DNA of 25,928 bases. Origin: Eimeria necatrix. Taxonomy: Eukaryota; Apicomplexa; Conoidasida; Eucoccidiorida; Eimeriidae. A program made the translations under genes and the position numbers. Of the stretch, positions 10,009 to 20,501 are shown in pieces; positions within the stretch are counted from its first letter, which is position 1; every line of letters begins with the position of its first letter. The stretch is taken from the NCBI RefSeq assembly GCF_000499385.1, contig NW_013654365.1, positions 1 to 25,928 of the forward strand, given 5' to 3'. The notes under the pieces are model-generated. The model made no database searches. It was not told where the DNA came from and was given only the letters and a program-made list of their open reading frames with translations.

Positions 10009-10124
10009 TTCGATGCTGCGCAAGCGCCCGGCCCTCCGCAGCCCCCCTCGCCCCCAAAGGGCCTCAAAAGCAAAAACAAATAAGTGAAGCTGCTGCTGAG
10101 AGCTGGAGTTTGCTGCTGGGGGAT

Positions 10125-10156
<32 letters not shown>
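9405..10156. other. Divergent intergenic region between the minus-strand secretory gene and the plus-strand DMT carrier
   Basis: It holds AT-rich sequence, a GGGTGTATCGACACC motif (9493-9507), CAG runs at about 9770-9808 and 9958-10006, and an ATG at 9663 in good context (ACAAATGG) opening a short MGTDPFQRSSAENAPVQ reading that passes into repeats. That ATG could start an upstream exon of the carrier, but no splice to 10157 is convincing. Promoters for both divergent genes presumably lie here; no core element is recognisable. Confidence 0.5.
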
Positions 10157-10157
<1 letters not shown>

Positions 10158-10265
10158 TGGCTTTCTTCGAGCCCCTGGGGGCCGGTTCTTCCCTCGCTGC
10201 TGCGGGGAGTACAGACACGGCTGCTGCTGCTGCTGTTGCTGCAGAGCCTTTGCTGCCAGCAGCAG

Positions 10266-10301
<36 letters not shown>

Positions 10302-10370
10302 GCGGCGCCGCGGCGCACTCGCGGCGCGCGAGCCGCAGCAGCAGCGCCGCCGCCGCTGCTGCAGACGCAG

Positions 10371-10407
<37 letters not shown>

Positions 10408-10569
10408 GGAGGCCCCCGGGCTGCTGCAGCTGCTGCCTTCGCTCTCGCTGCTGCCGCCGCTGCTGCACCGCTACGCAGGAACTTCTAAGGAGTCGCTGCT
10501 GGTGGGGTTGTTGTGCTGCTGCATCAACGTGCTGCTGTACCTCACCAACGGGGTGCTGACGCGCGTGCT

Positions 10570-10607
<38 letters not shown>

Positions 10608-10758
10608 GCTGCCCCGGGGCCGCGGGCTGCGGTGTACGTACACCCCAGCCCCTCGCGGAAAACCTCCGAGTCCCTTATTTGATGGTTTGGGTCCCTCAAG
10701 TTTGCCAAATAGTTTTTCTTTTTGTTGCAGTTCACCTCATCAAACAAAAGTACAGCCC

Positions 10759-10802
<44 letters not shown>

Positions 10803-10838
10803 GCCGCCTCATCAGCATGCAGGACATGCGGGCCGCCT

Positions 10839-10876
<38 letters not shown>

Positions 10877-10975
10877 TCCTTGGCGGAGGAAAGCGAAGGC
10901 CTGTACGCGGCGCTGATGCCGCCGGAAGGCAGCAGCAAAGCCGCGGCCGAAGAAGACCTGGAGCTTGCTGCTGCT

Positions 10976-11014
<39 letters not shown>

Positions 11015-11038
11015 CCCCCGCCGCCGCCCCGCCGCCCC

Positions 11039-11077
<39 letters not shown>

Positions 11078-11311
11078 GTGTGGCGGGAGGCGCGGAGGAG
11101 CTACTGGTGCGTCGAGGTGTATCTACAGGAGCTGCAGTACGAAGGACTGCAGCAAGTGTTTGTGGGGTGTCTGCTGCTGAGCTGTCTGTACACCCTACAG
11201 GGGTGGTGTTGGGGGGTGGCTGTGGGGTTTCGGGGAATGAGCATTTCGGCTGTAACTGCAGTTTACAGCACAAACCCTCTGTTCGTGTTTGTGTTTAGCT
11301 GCTGCTGCAGC

Positions 11312-11350
<39 letters not shown>

Positions 11351-12013
11351 CAGCAGGCCGTGGCGCTGCTGCTGGGCTCGCTGGGCGTGGCCCTCATCGC
11401 CTACAGCAACCAGGGCGAGCCCCAGTCTGCTGCTGGAGTTGCTTTTGCTGCTGCTGCTGCTGCTGCTTACGGGCTGTTCGAAGTGCTGTACAAGTTTTAT
11501 TTGCTGCAGCAGCGCAGCAGCCACCCGCCGCTGTTCGAGCTGCTGGTCTCGGGGCTCATGGGAGCTGCTGCGCTGCTGCTGCTGTGGCTGCCGCTGCTGC
11601 TGCTGCTGCTGCTCGGCTGGGAGGCGCCGCCCGCCGGCTGCCCCTCGCCCCTCGTGGCCTTCCTGCTGCTGCTCAGCTGCTGCTGCAGCGCAGCCTACTG
11701 CTTGCTGCTGCAGCTCGCGCTGCTGCTGCTGCCTTCCCCCCTTCTCGTGGCCTTTTGCTTCTTCCTTTCCCTTCCTGCTGCTGCAGCAGCAGATGCTTTA
11801 AGGGGAGAGGGCGGCGGCGCCGGCAGCATCGGGCTGGCCTTCGTGGCTTTCGCGCTGCTGATTGCTGCAGCAAACGAGGCCAGCCTCAAGGACGCAGAGC
11901 AGCAGCAGCAAGCAGCAGCAGCAGCAGAGCAGCAGCAGCAGCAGCAGTTGCTGCTGCTCCCAGACGCAGGGGACGCGCGCAGCAGCAGCGAAGACCTGCT
12001 GCCCATCGCATGA
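10157..12013 (+). CDS. Drug/metabolite transporter (EamA/SLC35-like) membrane carrier, intronless, 618 aa
   Basis: Probable secondary carrier of the DMT superfamily; substrate unknown. ATG 10157 has A at -3 and G at +4, and the frame runs without introns to TGA 12011-12013. About ten hydrophobic segments can be placed. The first is SLLVGLLCCCINVLLYLTNG (about 111-130), followed by YLMVWVPQVCQIVFLFVAV (about 175). After a long loop come the typical repeat-end helices ISAVTAVYSTNPLFVFVFS and AVALLLGSLGVALIAYSNQG, then AAYGLFEVLYKFYLLQQ and three or four more. The pattern around TxPLFVF and GLFEVLYK resembles SLC35F-type proteins, but subfamily assignment is tentative. Homopolymer Gln, Ala and Ser runs fill the N-terminus (about 20-100), the TM1-TM2 loop, the 200-320 loop and the C-terminal tail. 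The TM4-TM5 connection is a poly-Ala/Gln run. DNA between the runs is GC-rich. Confidence 0.8.
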
Positions 12014-12816
12014 GTTCTGCTGCTGCGGCAGCGCCCGGGCTTTTGCCGCCCGTTCTTTCTTTTTATTTGCCGCTGCAGCGGCAGCGGGCGGGCCGCGGGC
12101 CGCGCAGCAGAGGCGCCCCGGCGGACGCCGAAGGGCTTAGGGTTTAGGGTTTAGGGTTTAGGGTTTAGGGTTTGGGGTTGGGAGGACCCCCGCCCGCAGA
12201 CACCCGTGGCGCGTGTCTGGGGCGCTGCTGCGCTGGCGCAGCGAGGGCTGGCAAGGAACTGAACTTGTTTAAGTGGAACTAGCAGGGTTTAGGGTTTAGG
12301 GTTTAGGGTTTAGGGTTTAGGGTTTAGGGTTTGGCGGCGCGGGCGGTCGGCGCTGCGCGGCGGCAGCTGCTGCTGCCGAGGCGCCGCAAAGCCGAGGGTT
12401 TGGAGGAAAGGAAAAGAAAAGAAAAGAAATGAAAAGAAAAGAAAAGAAAAGAAAAGGGGGGAGGGCGCTGGGGTGTACGTACAGGCGGCAGCGGGTGCTG
12501 CTGCAGCAGCTGAGCGTTGCGGCGGTGAGCGCGGCGGAAAAGGCCGCGGCGGAGCTCGAAAGGGAGAAAAAAAAGCGGAAAAGAATAAAATAATTCAAAT
12601 TAATTATATTTGCGGCTTTATTTCCGTCTTTTGGGGCCTCCAGGACCCCAACTGGAACCCAGTTGCTGCTCCGGGCTCCCCTCAATGGCCCGCCTGTCTT
12701 TGGGGCGCCTCTCGCCCGCCATCAAAACCATTTCTTCTCCTTTTCCTCTGCAGCAATTCGAGCAGCAAAACTTAATTGCCAGAGCAGCAGACGGGGCTCC
12801 CCTGCGCCGCGACTCC

Positions 12817-12852
<36 letters not shown>

Positions 12853-12925
12853 GCTGCAGCAGCACATTCCCTTTCTCCCGCCTCCGCCAGGCCCCCCGCT
12901 CCGCCGCCCCCCGACTCCCTTCCCT

Positions 12926-12961
<36 letters not shown>

Positions 12962-13016
12962 GCGCCGCCTCCCCCTGCGTCCCCGCCGCCGCCGCTGCTG
13001 CTCCTGCTGCTGCTCC

Positions 13017-13049
<33 letters not shown>

Positions 13050-13065
13050 AGCCTTTTCCCTCAAA
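12014..13065. other. Intergenic region and possible 5' leader of the MFS gene
   Basis: It contains two TTTAGGG arrays (12136-12172 and 12285-12332), a GAAAA-rich stretch (12410-12457), a GGGTGTACGTACAGGC motif (12471-12486), an AT-rich dip near 12590-12620 and a good acceptor-like CCTTTTCCTCTGCAG (12738-12752). The MFS frame is open back to about 12610 with an in-frame ATG at 12685, so an N-terminal extension of 127 low-complexity residues is possible. Confidence 0.5.
12136..12332. repeat. Interstitial telomere-like (TTTAGGG)n arrays between the two transporter genes
   Basis: Two clean TTTAGGG runs (12136-12172 and 12285-12332) flank about 110 bases of unique GC-rich DNA. Both are on the plus strand and outside any recognised exon. 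Confidence 0.9.
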
Positions 13066-13488
13066 ATGGAGGCTGAGAAGCAGCCGCTGCGGCAGTCCCC
13101 CAGCTGGGCGGAGACCGCCAAGGTGTCTCTGGAGACAGCAGCAGCAGCAGACCCCACAAGTGAGCAGCTGGTGCTGTACCCGCCGCCTCCGAAGGAGCAG
13201 CAACTAGCAGCAGCAACAGCAGCAGCAGCAGCAGCAGCAGCTGCTGCTGCCGCTTCGTCGTCGAGCCCGCGGAAGAGCTTCAGCCTGCCCCCCACTTCCG
13301 CCGCGAGCGCCTCCAACTCCCCCGCAGCAGCAGCAGCAGCAGCAGCAGGCGAGCGTCCATGCGCAGCAGCAGCAGCAGCAGCAGCGTCCGGCGTGTCTTG
13401 CGTGCTGCCGTGCCTGACTGCAGCAGCAGCAGCAGCAGCAGAAGCGTCGTCGTCTGCGTCTTCCTTCGACGCATCGCCGCCCGCCTCC

Positions 13489-13529
<41 letters not shown>

Positions 13530-14134
13530 TGAGGGCCGGAAGGAATCGTTGTTGGTTCCCTGCGTGGCAGTGTTCAGCAGCAACTACAACTTCGTGGTGA
13601 CCTCCATAGCCCTCTTCGTGCTGCAGCAAGACCCTCGTTTCGCGCTGCTGCTGCAGCGCAGCAGCAGCAGCAGCAGCAGCTTGAAGATGCTCTCCTACGC
13701 AGGGGCCATCGCCGGCATGAGCCTCATGGGCTTCTTGGGAGACGCAGCAGGAAGGGGCCCCGCGCTGCTGCTGACTTTGCTGCTGGTGGCCCTGGGGGCC
13801 CTCGGCAGCAGCTGCTTGACTTGGGGGCCCCCCTTTTGCTGCTTGAGTTTGCTGGGCCTTTTTCGCTTTTTGCTGGGGGTGGGGGCCGGGGGGGTTTACC
13901 CGCTGAGTGCTGTTGCTGCTGCTGAGAGCAGCAGCAGCAGCAAGCGCAGCCACAAGTGTCTCCGCGTCTCCTTTGCTTATTCCATGAACGTTCCTGGCAT
14001 TCTTTTTCCTTATTTGCTTTCTCTTCTTTTTTGGAAACTTTCCAAACAAAATCCAGAAATAACTTTCAGGGCTTTGTTGGCTTTTGGCGCGCTTCCGGCG
14101 ATGTGCGTGTGGCTGCATGCCTGCTGCCAGCAGC

Positions 14135-14175
<41 letters not shown>

Positions 14176-14316
14176 GAACGCACGCGGCGCTTTGCTGCTG
14201 CCTTCAAAGACAAAAGCCACTTGCTGCTGCTGCTCGGCACTGGAGTCTGTTGGTTTCTCTACGACGTCACGGCCTACGGGGTGCTGCTGGTGCAGCCAGA
14301 GCTCACGCAGCACCTC

Positions 14317-14377
<61 letters not shown>

Positions 14378-14940
14378 TGAACTCGGTGATATTTCAGAAC
14401 ATAGTTCTCAATCTCGTGGGCTTTCCCGGCTGCTATATGGGCATTTTGGTGCTGCGGCAAATGGGGGTGAAGTGGCTGCAGTTCTGGGGCTTCTTTTTCC
14501 TGGGCGTGTCTTCGCTGGCGCTTGCTGCTGCTGCTGCTGCTGCTGCAGCAGCAGCAGCAGCAGCAGCACACGGCTGGTGCCTCCTCGCGCTGCTGGCAGC
14601 AGTTAACTTCTTCATCAATTGGGGCGCCAGCATCACCACCTTCATCCTTCCTTCTGTGGTTTTTCCCGCTGCAGTGCGGGCCACTTACGCGGGGCTTTCT
14701 GCGGCCATGGGGAAGCTGGGGGCGGTGGCCGGGATCTACTTGATTAAAGCTGCTCTCAACTCCTGGGGACTTCCTGCTGCTATGCTTTGTGCTGCTGCTC
14801 CTTCTTTTGCTGCTGCAGTTCTCACATTTCTCTTTGTGGAGCCGCGGGGGGGTTCTTGGTCCCGCGCGCTGCTGGAGTGTATAGGCAGCTTGGCCGCCTG
14901 CATTCCCTTCGTCGACTGCCGCAGACGCCGCAAGTGCTGA
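13066..14940 (+). CDS. Major facilitator superfamily transporter, phosphate:H+ symporter-like, intronless, 624 aa
   Basis: Probable proton-coupled 12-helix carrier. ATG 13066 (TCAAAATGG, strong context) is preferred; the frame stays open upstream to a weaker ATG at 12685 (751 aa). The stop is TGA 14938-14940. After about 150 low-complexity residues, helix 1 begins near LLVPCVAVFSSNYNFVVTS (about 161). The loop motif GDAAGR follows helix 2. FRFLLGVGAGGVYPLSAVAA (about 265-285) matches the GGxYPLSA signature of the Pho84/PHS group. LLLLLGTGVCWFLYDVTAYG (about 383) and NWGASITTFILPSVVFP then AAVRATYAGLSAAMGKLGAV (about 516-550) match the same group (NxGPNxTTFxxPxExFPxxxRxxxHG). Ser and Ala runs sit between helices: 1-2, 6-7, 7-8 and 9-10. 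The acidic Glu after ILP in fungal Pho84 is Ser-Val here, so substrate specificity should not be assumed to be phosphate. Confidence 0.85.
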
Positions 14941-15639
14941 TCTCGCGGGTTTTTCGCGCGCTTTCGCCGCCAAACTTCGCAAATGCTTTTAATTCGCATT
15001 TTACCTTTCAATGGCGCCAAAAATCGCGAAATTCCACCGCGAATTGCCCGAGATCGCACGCCCTCACGCCCCCCCCCGGGACCCCGATCCGGCACCTCCG
15101 CCGGCGCCCCCGGCGGCTTTTCAAGCTCTTTCGGACAACTCTGAAATGCAAATTTCAATTCGGAGACGAATTCAAGTTTTAATTTTGAATTAAAGTGATT
15201 TTCGCGGACTCGACGGCGGGCGCGGCGGCGGCGCGGGGTGTATCGACAGCGGGCTGCTTGCTGCGCGCCCGCGCAGCAAGCAGCTGTCTGTAGCTGTCGA
15301 TACACCCCGGCGCTGCGCGAGTTTCTTTTTCGTGCAAAAGTTAATTAAATTGCATTAAAGTGCATTCAGTGATATTCTTTTGCATTTAGGCTTTCGTTTT
15401 CCCCGAGTTTCCTGCATTTGTGGACTGTTTCCACTCCCCCGGCCTCTGCTGCTTGTGGCGCTCAGGTGTCTTCGCTCAGTCCATCTGCCCGTTGCCAGCG
15501 GCGCTCTCTTTCGTTTATTTCGACATTTTAATTCCATTTATTCCATTTATTCCTTTATTTCATTTATCCTCCAATTCCACTGCATGCAATTCATATTTTT
15601 CTCGTTCTTCTCGCGTTCCTGCTGCGCATTTCATGTTCC

Positions 15640-15678
<39 letters not shown>

Positions 15679-15800
15679 AGTGTCGCGGAGAACGTGGAAG
15701 TGATGTTTAGAAAGACGAACTAGTGCAGCTTCGAGAGCTAGAGAGAAGTGAAATAGATTTAAAAATAAAATAAAATAAAAAACAAAAAGTCTAAAAGGCA
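14941..15800. other. Intergenic region after the MFS gene
   Basis: No firm gene. It contains a GC-rich block (15000-15130), AT-rich linker, the strong hairpin at 15235-15308, a CTG run at 15641-15678 ending CTGCAG, and a perfect TGCATGCA at 15581-15588. Short open readings exist on both strands (for example an ATG at 15011 on plus and at 15537 on minus), but none shows family similarity or a consistent splice chain. Confidence 0.5.
15235..15308. repeat. Perfect nested inverted repeat (74-base hairpin/cruciform)
   Basis: Outer arms GGGGTGTATCGACAGC (15235-15250) and GCTGTCGATACACCCC (15293-15308) are exact reverse complements. Inside them GCTGCTTGCTGCGC (15253-15266) and GCGCAGCAAGCAGC (15271-15284) are also exact, with a 4-base loop. 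An unpaired TGTCTGTA lies on the right side. The outer arms are copies of the dispersed GGTGTAYNNACA motif. It could serve as a transcript 3'-end structure or a recombination hot spot. Confidence 0.9.
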
Positions 15801-15802
15801 AA

Positions 15803-15876
15803 TTAAATGCCGAAGTAGTTCAGCTGCCCAGTGTCCAGCAGTTCTGGAGTGTAAATACACTCCAAGTGTGTAGAAC
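15803..15876 (-). other. Possible minus-strand terminal exon, frame unresolved
   Basis: A good acceptor (GGATTTTCTTTGCAG) is followed on the minus strand by 74 bases reading, in one frame, STHLECIYTPELLDTGQLNY then FGI and TAA at 15805-15803. Another frame reads YTLGVYLHSRTAGHWAAELL without a stop here, so coding sense is not settled. Nearby GC islands at about 16250-16310 and 17325-17375 could be partner exons of an otherwise unseen gene. It is not assigned to MSH1. Confidence 0.3.
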
Positions 15877-15924
15877 CTGCAAAGAAAATCCGACTTTGGG
15901 AATTTCGACATTACAGACTTTGCT

Positions 15925-16917
15925 GCTGCATGCCATTAATGCCATTAATGCCATTAATGCCATTAATGCCATTAATGCCATTTAATGGCATTTAATGCCA
16001 TTTAATGGCAAGTAATGCCAACTAATGGCATTTAGTGCGAATTAAAGGAAATTAATGGCATTTAATGGCACTTAAATGGCATTTAATTGCGCTTAATGGC
16101 ATTCAGTTACATTTAATTTCATTTAATTGCATTTAATTGCATTTAATTGCACTTAATTACATTTATTTGCATTTAATTGCGTTTAATGGCATTTAATGGC
16201 ATTTAATGGCATTTGTTTCTTCAAAAACTTTCAAACAATTCCCAAAAAGTCCTCTTTTGCATGCAGCCCGCAGAAGCAAGTTTGTTCTTTGCTGCTGTCC
16301 GCCAGTTTCTTTCTTTTTTATTTTTTCTCTTTTAGTTCTTTATTTAATTGCATTTAATTGCATTTAAATGCAAATAATTGCATTTAAATGCACTGAATTG
16401 TACTCAATTGCAATTAATTGCTTTAGTTGCAATTAATTGCATTTAATTAGTTTTTAATTGCAATTAATTGCAATTAATTCCATTTAGTTAGTGTTCAATT
16501 GTATTTGATTGTATTTAATTGCATTAAATGCATTTGAATGCAATTAATTGCATTTAATTGCAATTAATTGCAATTAATTGCATTTAATTGCAATTATAAT
16601 TGCAATTAATTGCAATTAATTAAAATGTAATTGCATTTAATTGCAATTAATTGCAATTAATTAAATTGTAATTGCATTTAAATATATTTAATTGTGTTTA
16701 GTTGGTTTGTATTTGGTTGTATTTAGTTATCTTTTAATTGTATTTAGTTGCAATTAATTAGCACTTAATTGTATTTGGTTTATTCAATTGTTATTAATTA
16801 TATTTAATTGTATTTAATTATGTTTAATTGTATTTAATTACATTTAATTATAATTAATTGTGTTTAATTGTATTTAATTGTATTTAATTATATTTAATTA
16901 TATTTAATTTTAATTAT

Positions 16918-16935
<18 letters not shown>
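15925..16935. repeat. Evolving 10-base AT satellite (ATTTAATGGC, then ATTTAATTGC, then ATTTAATTAT)
   Basis: About one kilobase is built on a 10-base theme whose consensus drifts: GCCATTAAT and ATTTAATGGC at 15930-16215, CAATTAATTGCATTTAATTG at 16340-16680, and TATTTAATTGTATTTAATTA at 16680-16915. It ends in TTTA units to about 16957. A unique island with a perfect TGCATGCA (16258-16265) interrupts it. No coding signal in the satellite. Confidence 0.85.
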
Positions 16936-16954
<19 letters not shown>

Positions 16955-17036
16955 TTTCCAAAATCCCATTTTGCTGCTTCCCAGCCTTGGCTGCTGATGC
17001 CCCCAGCAGCAGAAATCGCAGCGAGACCTCTTTATC

Positions 17037-17104
17037 ATTTATTTAATTATTATTTATTTATTTATTTGTTTATTATTTATTTACTATTTATTTATTTATT
17101 ATTT

Positions 17105-17136
<32 letters not shown>

Positions 17137-17148
17137 TTTGTCTAGGGT
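17037..17148. repeat. TTTA tetranucleotide array
   Basis: TTTA units with TTATTA variants, in DNA with no assigned gene. Confidence 0.85.
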
Positions 17149-17202
17149 TTATTTAGTTTTCCGCTTCCAGATTCGCTTTCCTCCGGTGTAAGTACTCGCC
17201 AT

Positions 17203-17212
17203 GCAGCAGCAG

Positions 17213-17295
<83 letters not shown>

Positions 17296-17326
17296 GCAGC
17301 AGCAGCACTAGCGGCAGCAGCAGCAA
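17203..17326. repeat. CAG array with periodic CAGCACTAG interruptions
   Basis: CAG runs are broken at least three times by CACTAGCAG, giving a higher-order unit. No recognised gene covers it. Confidence 0.8.
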
Positions 17327-17377
17327 TGCGTAATGAAGTAAATAATGCAGAGCTGTTTCCTTCGGATACGGGATGAG

Positions 17378-17660
17378 ACGTAAACCCTAAACCCTCGCGT
17401 AAACCCTAAACCCTCTTCTAAACCCTAGACCCTTCTGTAAACCCTAGGACCTTGAGTAAACCCTAAACCCTAGCCCTTCAGTAAACTCGAAACCCTAAAC
17501 CCTTCTGTAAACCCTTGGCCCTTCTCTATATTCTAAGCCCTTCGCTAAACCCTAGACCCTAACGTAAACCCTAAACCCTAGGCCCTTCCGTAAACCCTAA
17601 ACCCTAGGCCCTTCCGTAAACCCTAAACCCTAGGCCCTTCCGTAAACCCTAAACCCTCGC
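17378..17660. repeat. Degenerate telomere-like AAACCCT array with GTAAACCCTAAACCC units
   Basis: AAACCCT pairs alternate with short variable spacers such as GGCCCTTCC, giving a longer unit (about 27-28 bases) repeated at 17575-17660. It is less pure than the other arrays, so probably older. Intergenic. Confidence 0.85.
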
Positions 17661-17935
17661 TTTTTTAGGGTTTTGGGGTTTTTATTTAAAACTGAAGCGC
17701 GAGGGTTTAGCAGCAAAATAAAAGTAATAAAAGTGAAAAGAGAAAAGTAGATTTGCGCAAAAGAGTGTTTATTTCTTCAAATAAAAGAAAATAAAATAAA
17801 TTTAAATTTAAATTTAAATTTAAATTTTATTTTATTTTATTTTATCTGCACGCCCTAAACGCATGCATGAGGTGTACATACAGCACAAACAGACGTTTCC
17901 CGGGGCCTTGAGGGTTTGCGTTTCTCCCTCTCTAG
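17661..17935. other. Intergenic DNA downstream of MSH1
   Basis: AT-rich, with an AAATTTAAATTT and TTTTA run (17790-17845), a GCATGCATG at 17861-17869 and a GGTGTACATACAGC motif (17871-17884). No gene is seen. Confidence 0.6.
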
Positions 17936-18136
17936 GGTTTAGGGTTTAGGGTTTAGGGTTTAGGGTTTGCGTCAGTTGAAGAGAAAAGGCAGAAAAGATC
18001 TTTTCCGAGAGCTGCTGCCTAGGGTTTAGGGTATAGGGTTTGTGTCTGCTGAGAAGAAAAGCCACAGAAGGCTCTCTATTCCGAGCTGCTGCTTAGGACT
18101 TAGGGTTTAGGGTTTAGGGTTTAGGGTTTAGGGTTT
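17936..18136. repeat. Telomere-like TTTAGGG arrays carrying two decayed copies of the MSH1 3' end
   Basis: TTTAGGG runs (17936-17968, 18020-18038, 18098-18136) separate segments 17966-18020 and 18039-18093. Both align with 18134-18193, the last coding bases of MSH1 (GTTTGTGTCTG...GAGAAGAGCCACAGAAGG...CTCT...GAGCTGCTGC). The nearer copy is the better match and the farther copy more diverged, as expected for successive duplication. Confidence 0.85.
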
Positions 18137-18387
18137 GTGTCTGTAGGGGAGAAGAGCCACAGAAGGGTCTCTCTTAAGTGCTGCTTTGAGCTGCTGCTGC
18201 GTCTTGCGGGCGTGGGCCACATCTGCTGCCAGCAGCACTGCAGCAGCAGCAGCAGCAAACTGAGGGTTTTGCTTCAGCCGCAGCAAACTGCTGCTGATGT
18301 TTGCTGTTGCTCCCACGTACACCCGAAAGCAGCCTGTGGGGCCCCACACTTCCCCCCCGTCGGGTGTACAGACAGCTCCCCGCAGCG

Positions 18388-18436
<49 letters not shown>

Positions 18437-18547
18437 CTGCGAACTCCTTGCTGCTGCCACCAGCAGCAAAACGCATGCAGCCCCAGCAAACGCGGGGGGC
18501 GGCAGCAGCTGCGGAGGGAACGCAGGCAAAGAAACCACGGGAAACGA

Positions 18548-18586
<39 letters not shown>

Positions 18587-19049
18587 TTCTGCTGCTGTTC
18601 GGCGCAGCAGCTGCGTCAGGGCCTCCACCTTTCGCTGGAATTGAGCAGCAGCAGCAACGCGAGCCTTGGAGGCCTCGGAAGCTGCTGCTGCTGCTGCTGT
18701 TGCTGCACTGCCCTGCTGCAGCTGGTCTTGCTGCTGGGGCTCCTGCTGCTGCAGCTCGTGCTGCTGCTGCAGCTCGTGCTGCTGCTGTCGCTCCCTCTGC
18801 GGGGCCTCGTCCTCTGACTGCGTCTGCTGCCCTCGCTGCTGCCGCTGCTGCTCTTGCTGCTGCTTCACTTGCTGCAGCAGCAGCAGCTGCTGCTGCTGCT
18901 GCACGTTCGTCAGTTGCTGCCGCAGCACTCGGGCCCTGTCTATGATGTCTTGTGGAAATCCTGCTGCTGCTGCTGCTTGAAGAGCATTTGAATAAGTGCA
19001 GACTCCGTCGATTAATTCATATTTGTATTCGTCTGCTGCTGCTGCTGCC

Positions 19050-19081
<32 letters not shown>

Positions 19082-19134
19082 GTCAGCTGCCAGCGAGTCG
19101 GAGCTGGCTGCGAAGCCTTCTTGCGATCTTCCGA

Positions 19135-19178
<44 letters not shown>

Positions 19179-19422
19179 CAGCCACCAAGCAGCTGTCTGT
19201 CTGCGTCGCAGAGCGCCGTGTCTGCTGCAGCGCGGCGTCTCCTGACCTGCTTAAAGGTGAGAGCACCAGCAGCAGCAGCAGCAGCAGCAGGTGCAGCAGC
19301 AGCAGCAGCAGGTGCAGCAGCAGCAGCTGCTGCAGCTCCCGGTGCAAATGTGTTGATACAATGCCCTGCGCCCTCACAGCTGCCAGCCGCTCCAGCAGCG
19401 CCCCCAGCAGCGCTGCAGCAAA

Positions 19423-19481
<59 letters not shown>

Positions 19482-19579
19482 ATGATAAATAATAAATAAA
19501 TAAATAAATAATAAATAAATAAATAATTAATTAAATAGTTCAAATTGAATGAGTTCTTTGCCTGTTAATGCCATCAAAG

Positions 19580-19650
<71 letters not shown>

Positions 19651-19732
19651 TTTATGAATATTCATCTCTTGATTTTGCTTCTTTCTTTCTCGTTTAAAGT
19701 CCACTTATTTACTATTTGTTTATTTATTCATT

Positions 19733-19804
<72 letters not shown>

Positions 19805-20296
19805 TATTATGGACCTGCTCCGCAGCTCGGCGCTGTTCCCTTGCAGGGCTCGTCAAGGATCAAAAAGCTGCGAGACACTAAGTCCCCTGCTGCTGCTGCT
19901 GCTGCTGCTGTTGATTTATTTGCTGCTGCTGCTGCTGCTGCTTCGTTTGCTGCTGCTGCTGCTGCTGCTGATTCATCGGCTGCTGCCGCTGTCCCTTCAT
20001 CTGCTGCTGCTGCTTCTTCTGACTCTCCTGTTCCCTCCTCTGCTGCTGCTGCTGCTGCTGCCTCTCCTGTTCCCTCCTCTGCTGCTGCTGCTGCTGCTGC
20101 TGTTCCCTCTGCAGCGGCTGCTGCTGTTCCCTCTGCTGCTGCTGCTGCTCCCTCTGCAACACCTGCTGCTGCAGTGTCGTCTTCTGCTGCTGCTACTGGT
20201 CCCTCTGCTGCTGCCGTTGCTGCTGCTGCTGTTTGGCCTTCTGTTTCTGCCGCCAGTTCCCCTGCTGCGGTTTCTGCTGTTTCTGCTGCTGTTCCC

Positions 20297-20334
<38 letters not shown>

Positions 20335-20447
20335 GGTTCCGCCAGCTGCTGCTTCCTCTGCTGCAGTTCCCTCTGCTGCTGCCTGCTCTGCTGCGCTGCT
20401 GTTAGGCAGGCCGCTGCACCCGCTGCCGCCGCCGCCGCCGCCGCCGC

Positions 20448-20501
<54 letters not shown>

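Noticed and set aside
9663..10559. 298-residue plus-strand ORF overlapping the start of the DMT carrier in another frame
   Set aside because: After a plausible ATG and about 17 residues it is mostly repeat reading and intron-like T-rich sequence, and it conflicts with the carrier frame.
13204..14982. 592-residue minus-strand ORF opposite the MFS gene
   Set aside because: No family similarity. It is open only because triplet arrays lack stops on either strand, whereas the plus strand shows clear MFS motifs.
17203..17326. CRISPR-like array (CAG blocks with regular interruptions)
   Set aside because: The spacing elements are themselves repetitive triplets with no unique spacers, and the genome is eukaryotic.
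18300..18400. Alternative frame reading GSCLYTRRGG as the GIY strand of the GIY-YIG domain
   Set aside because: The resemblance comes from a copy of the dispersed GTGTACA motif, which gives similar peptides at unrelated sites, and using it would need a frameshift.
19012..19377. Continuation of the STHLH frame as the MSH1 C-terminus (ending after a Gln run near 19012)
   Set aside because: The YELIDGVC and GFPQDIIDRARVL motifs lie in a different frame just beyond, so an intron or frame change must occur before this stop.
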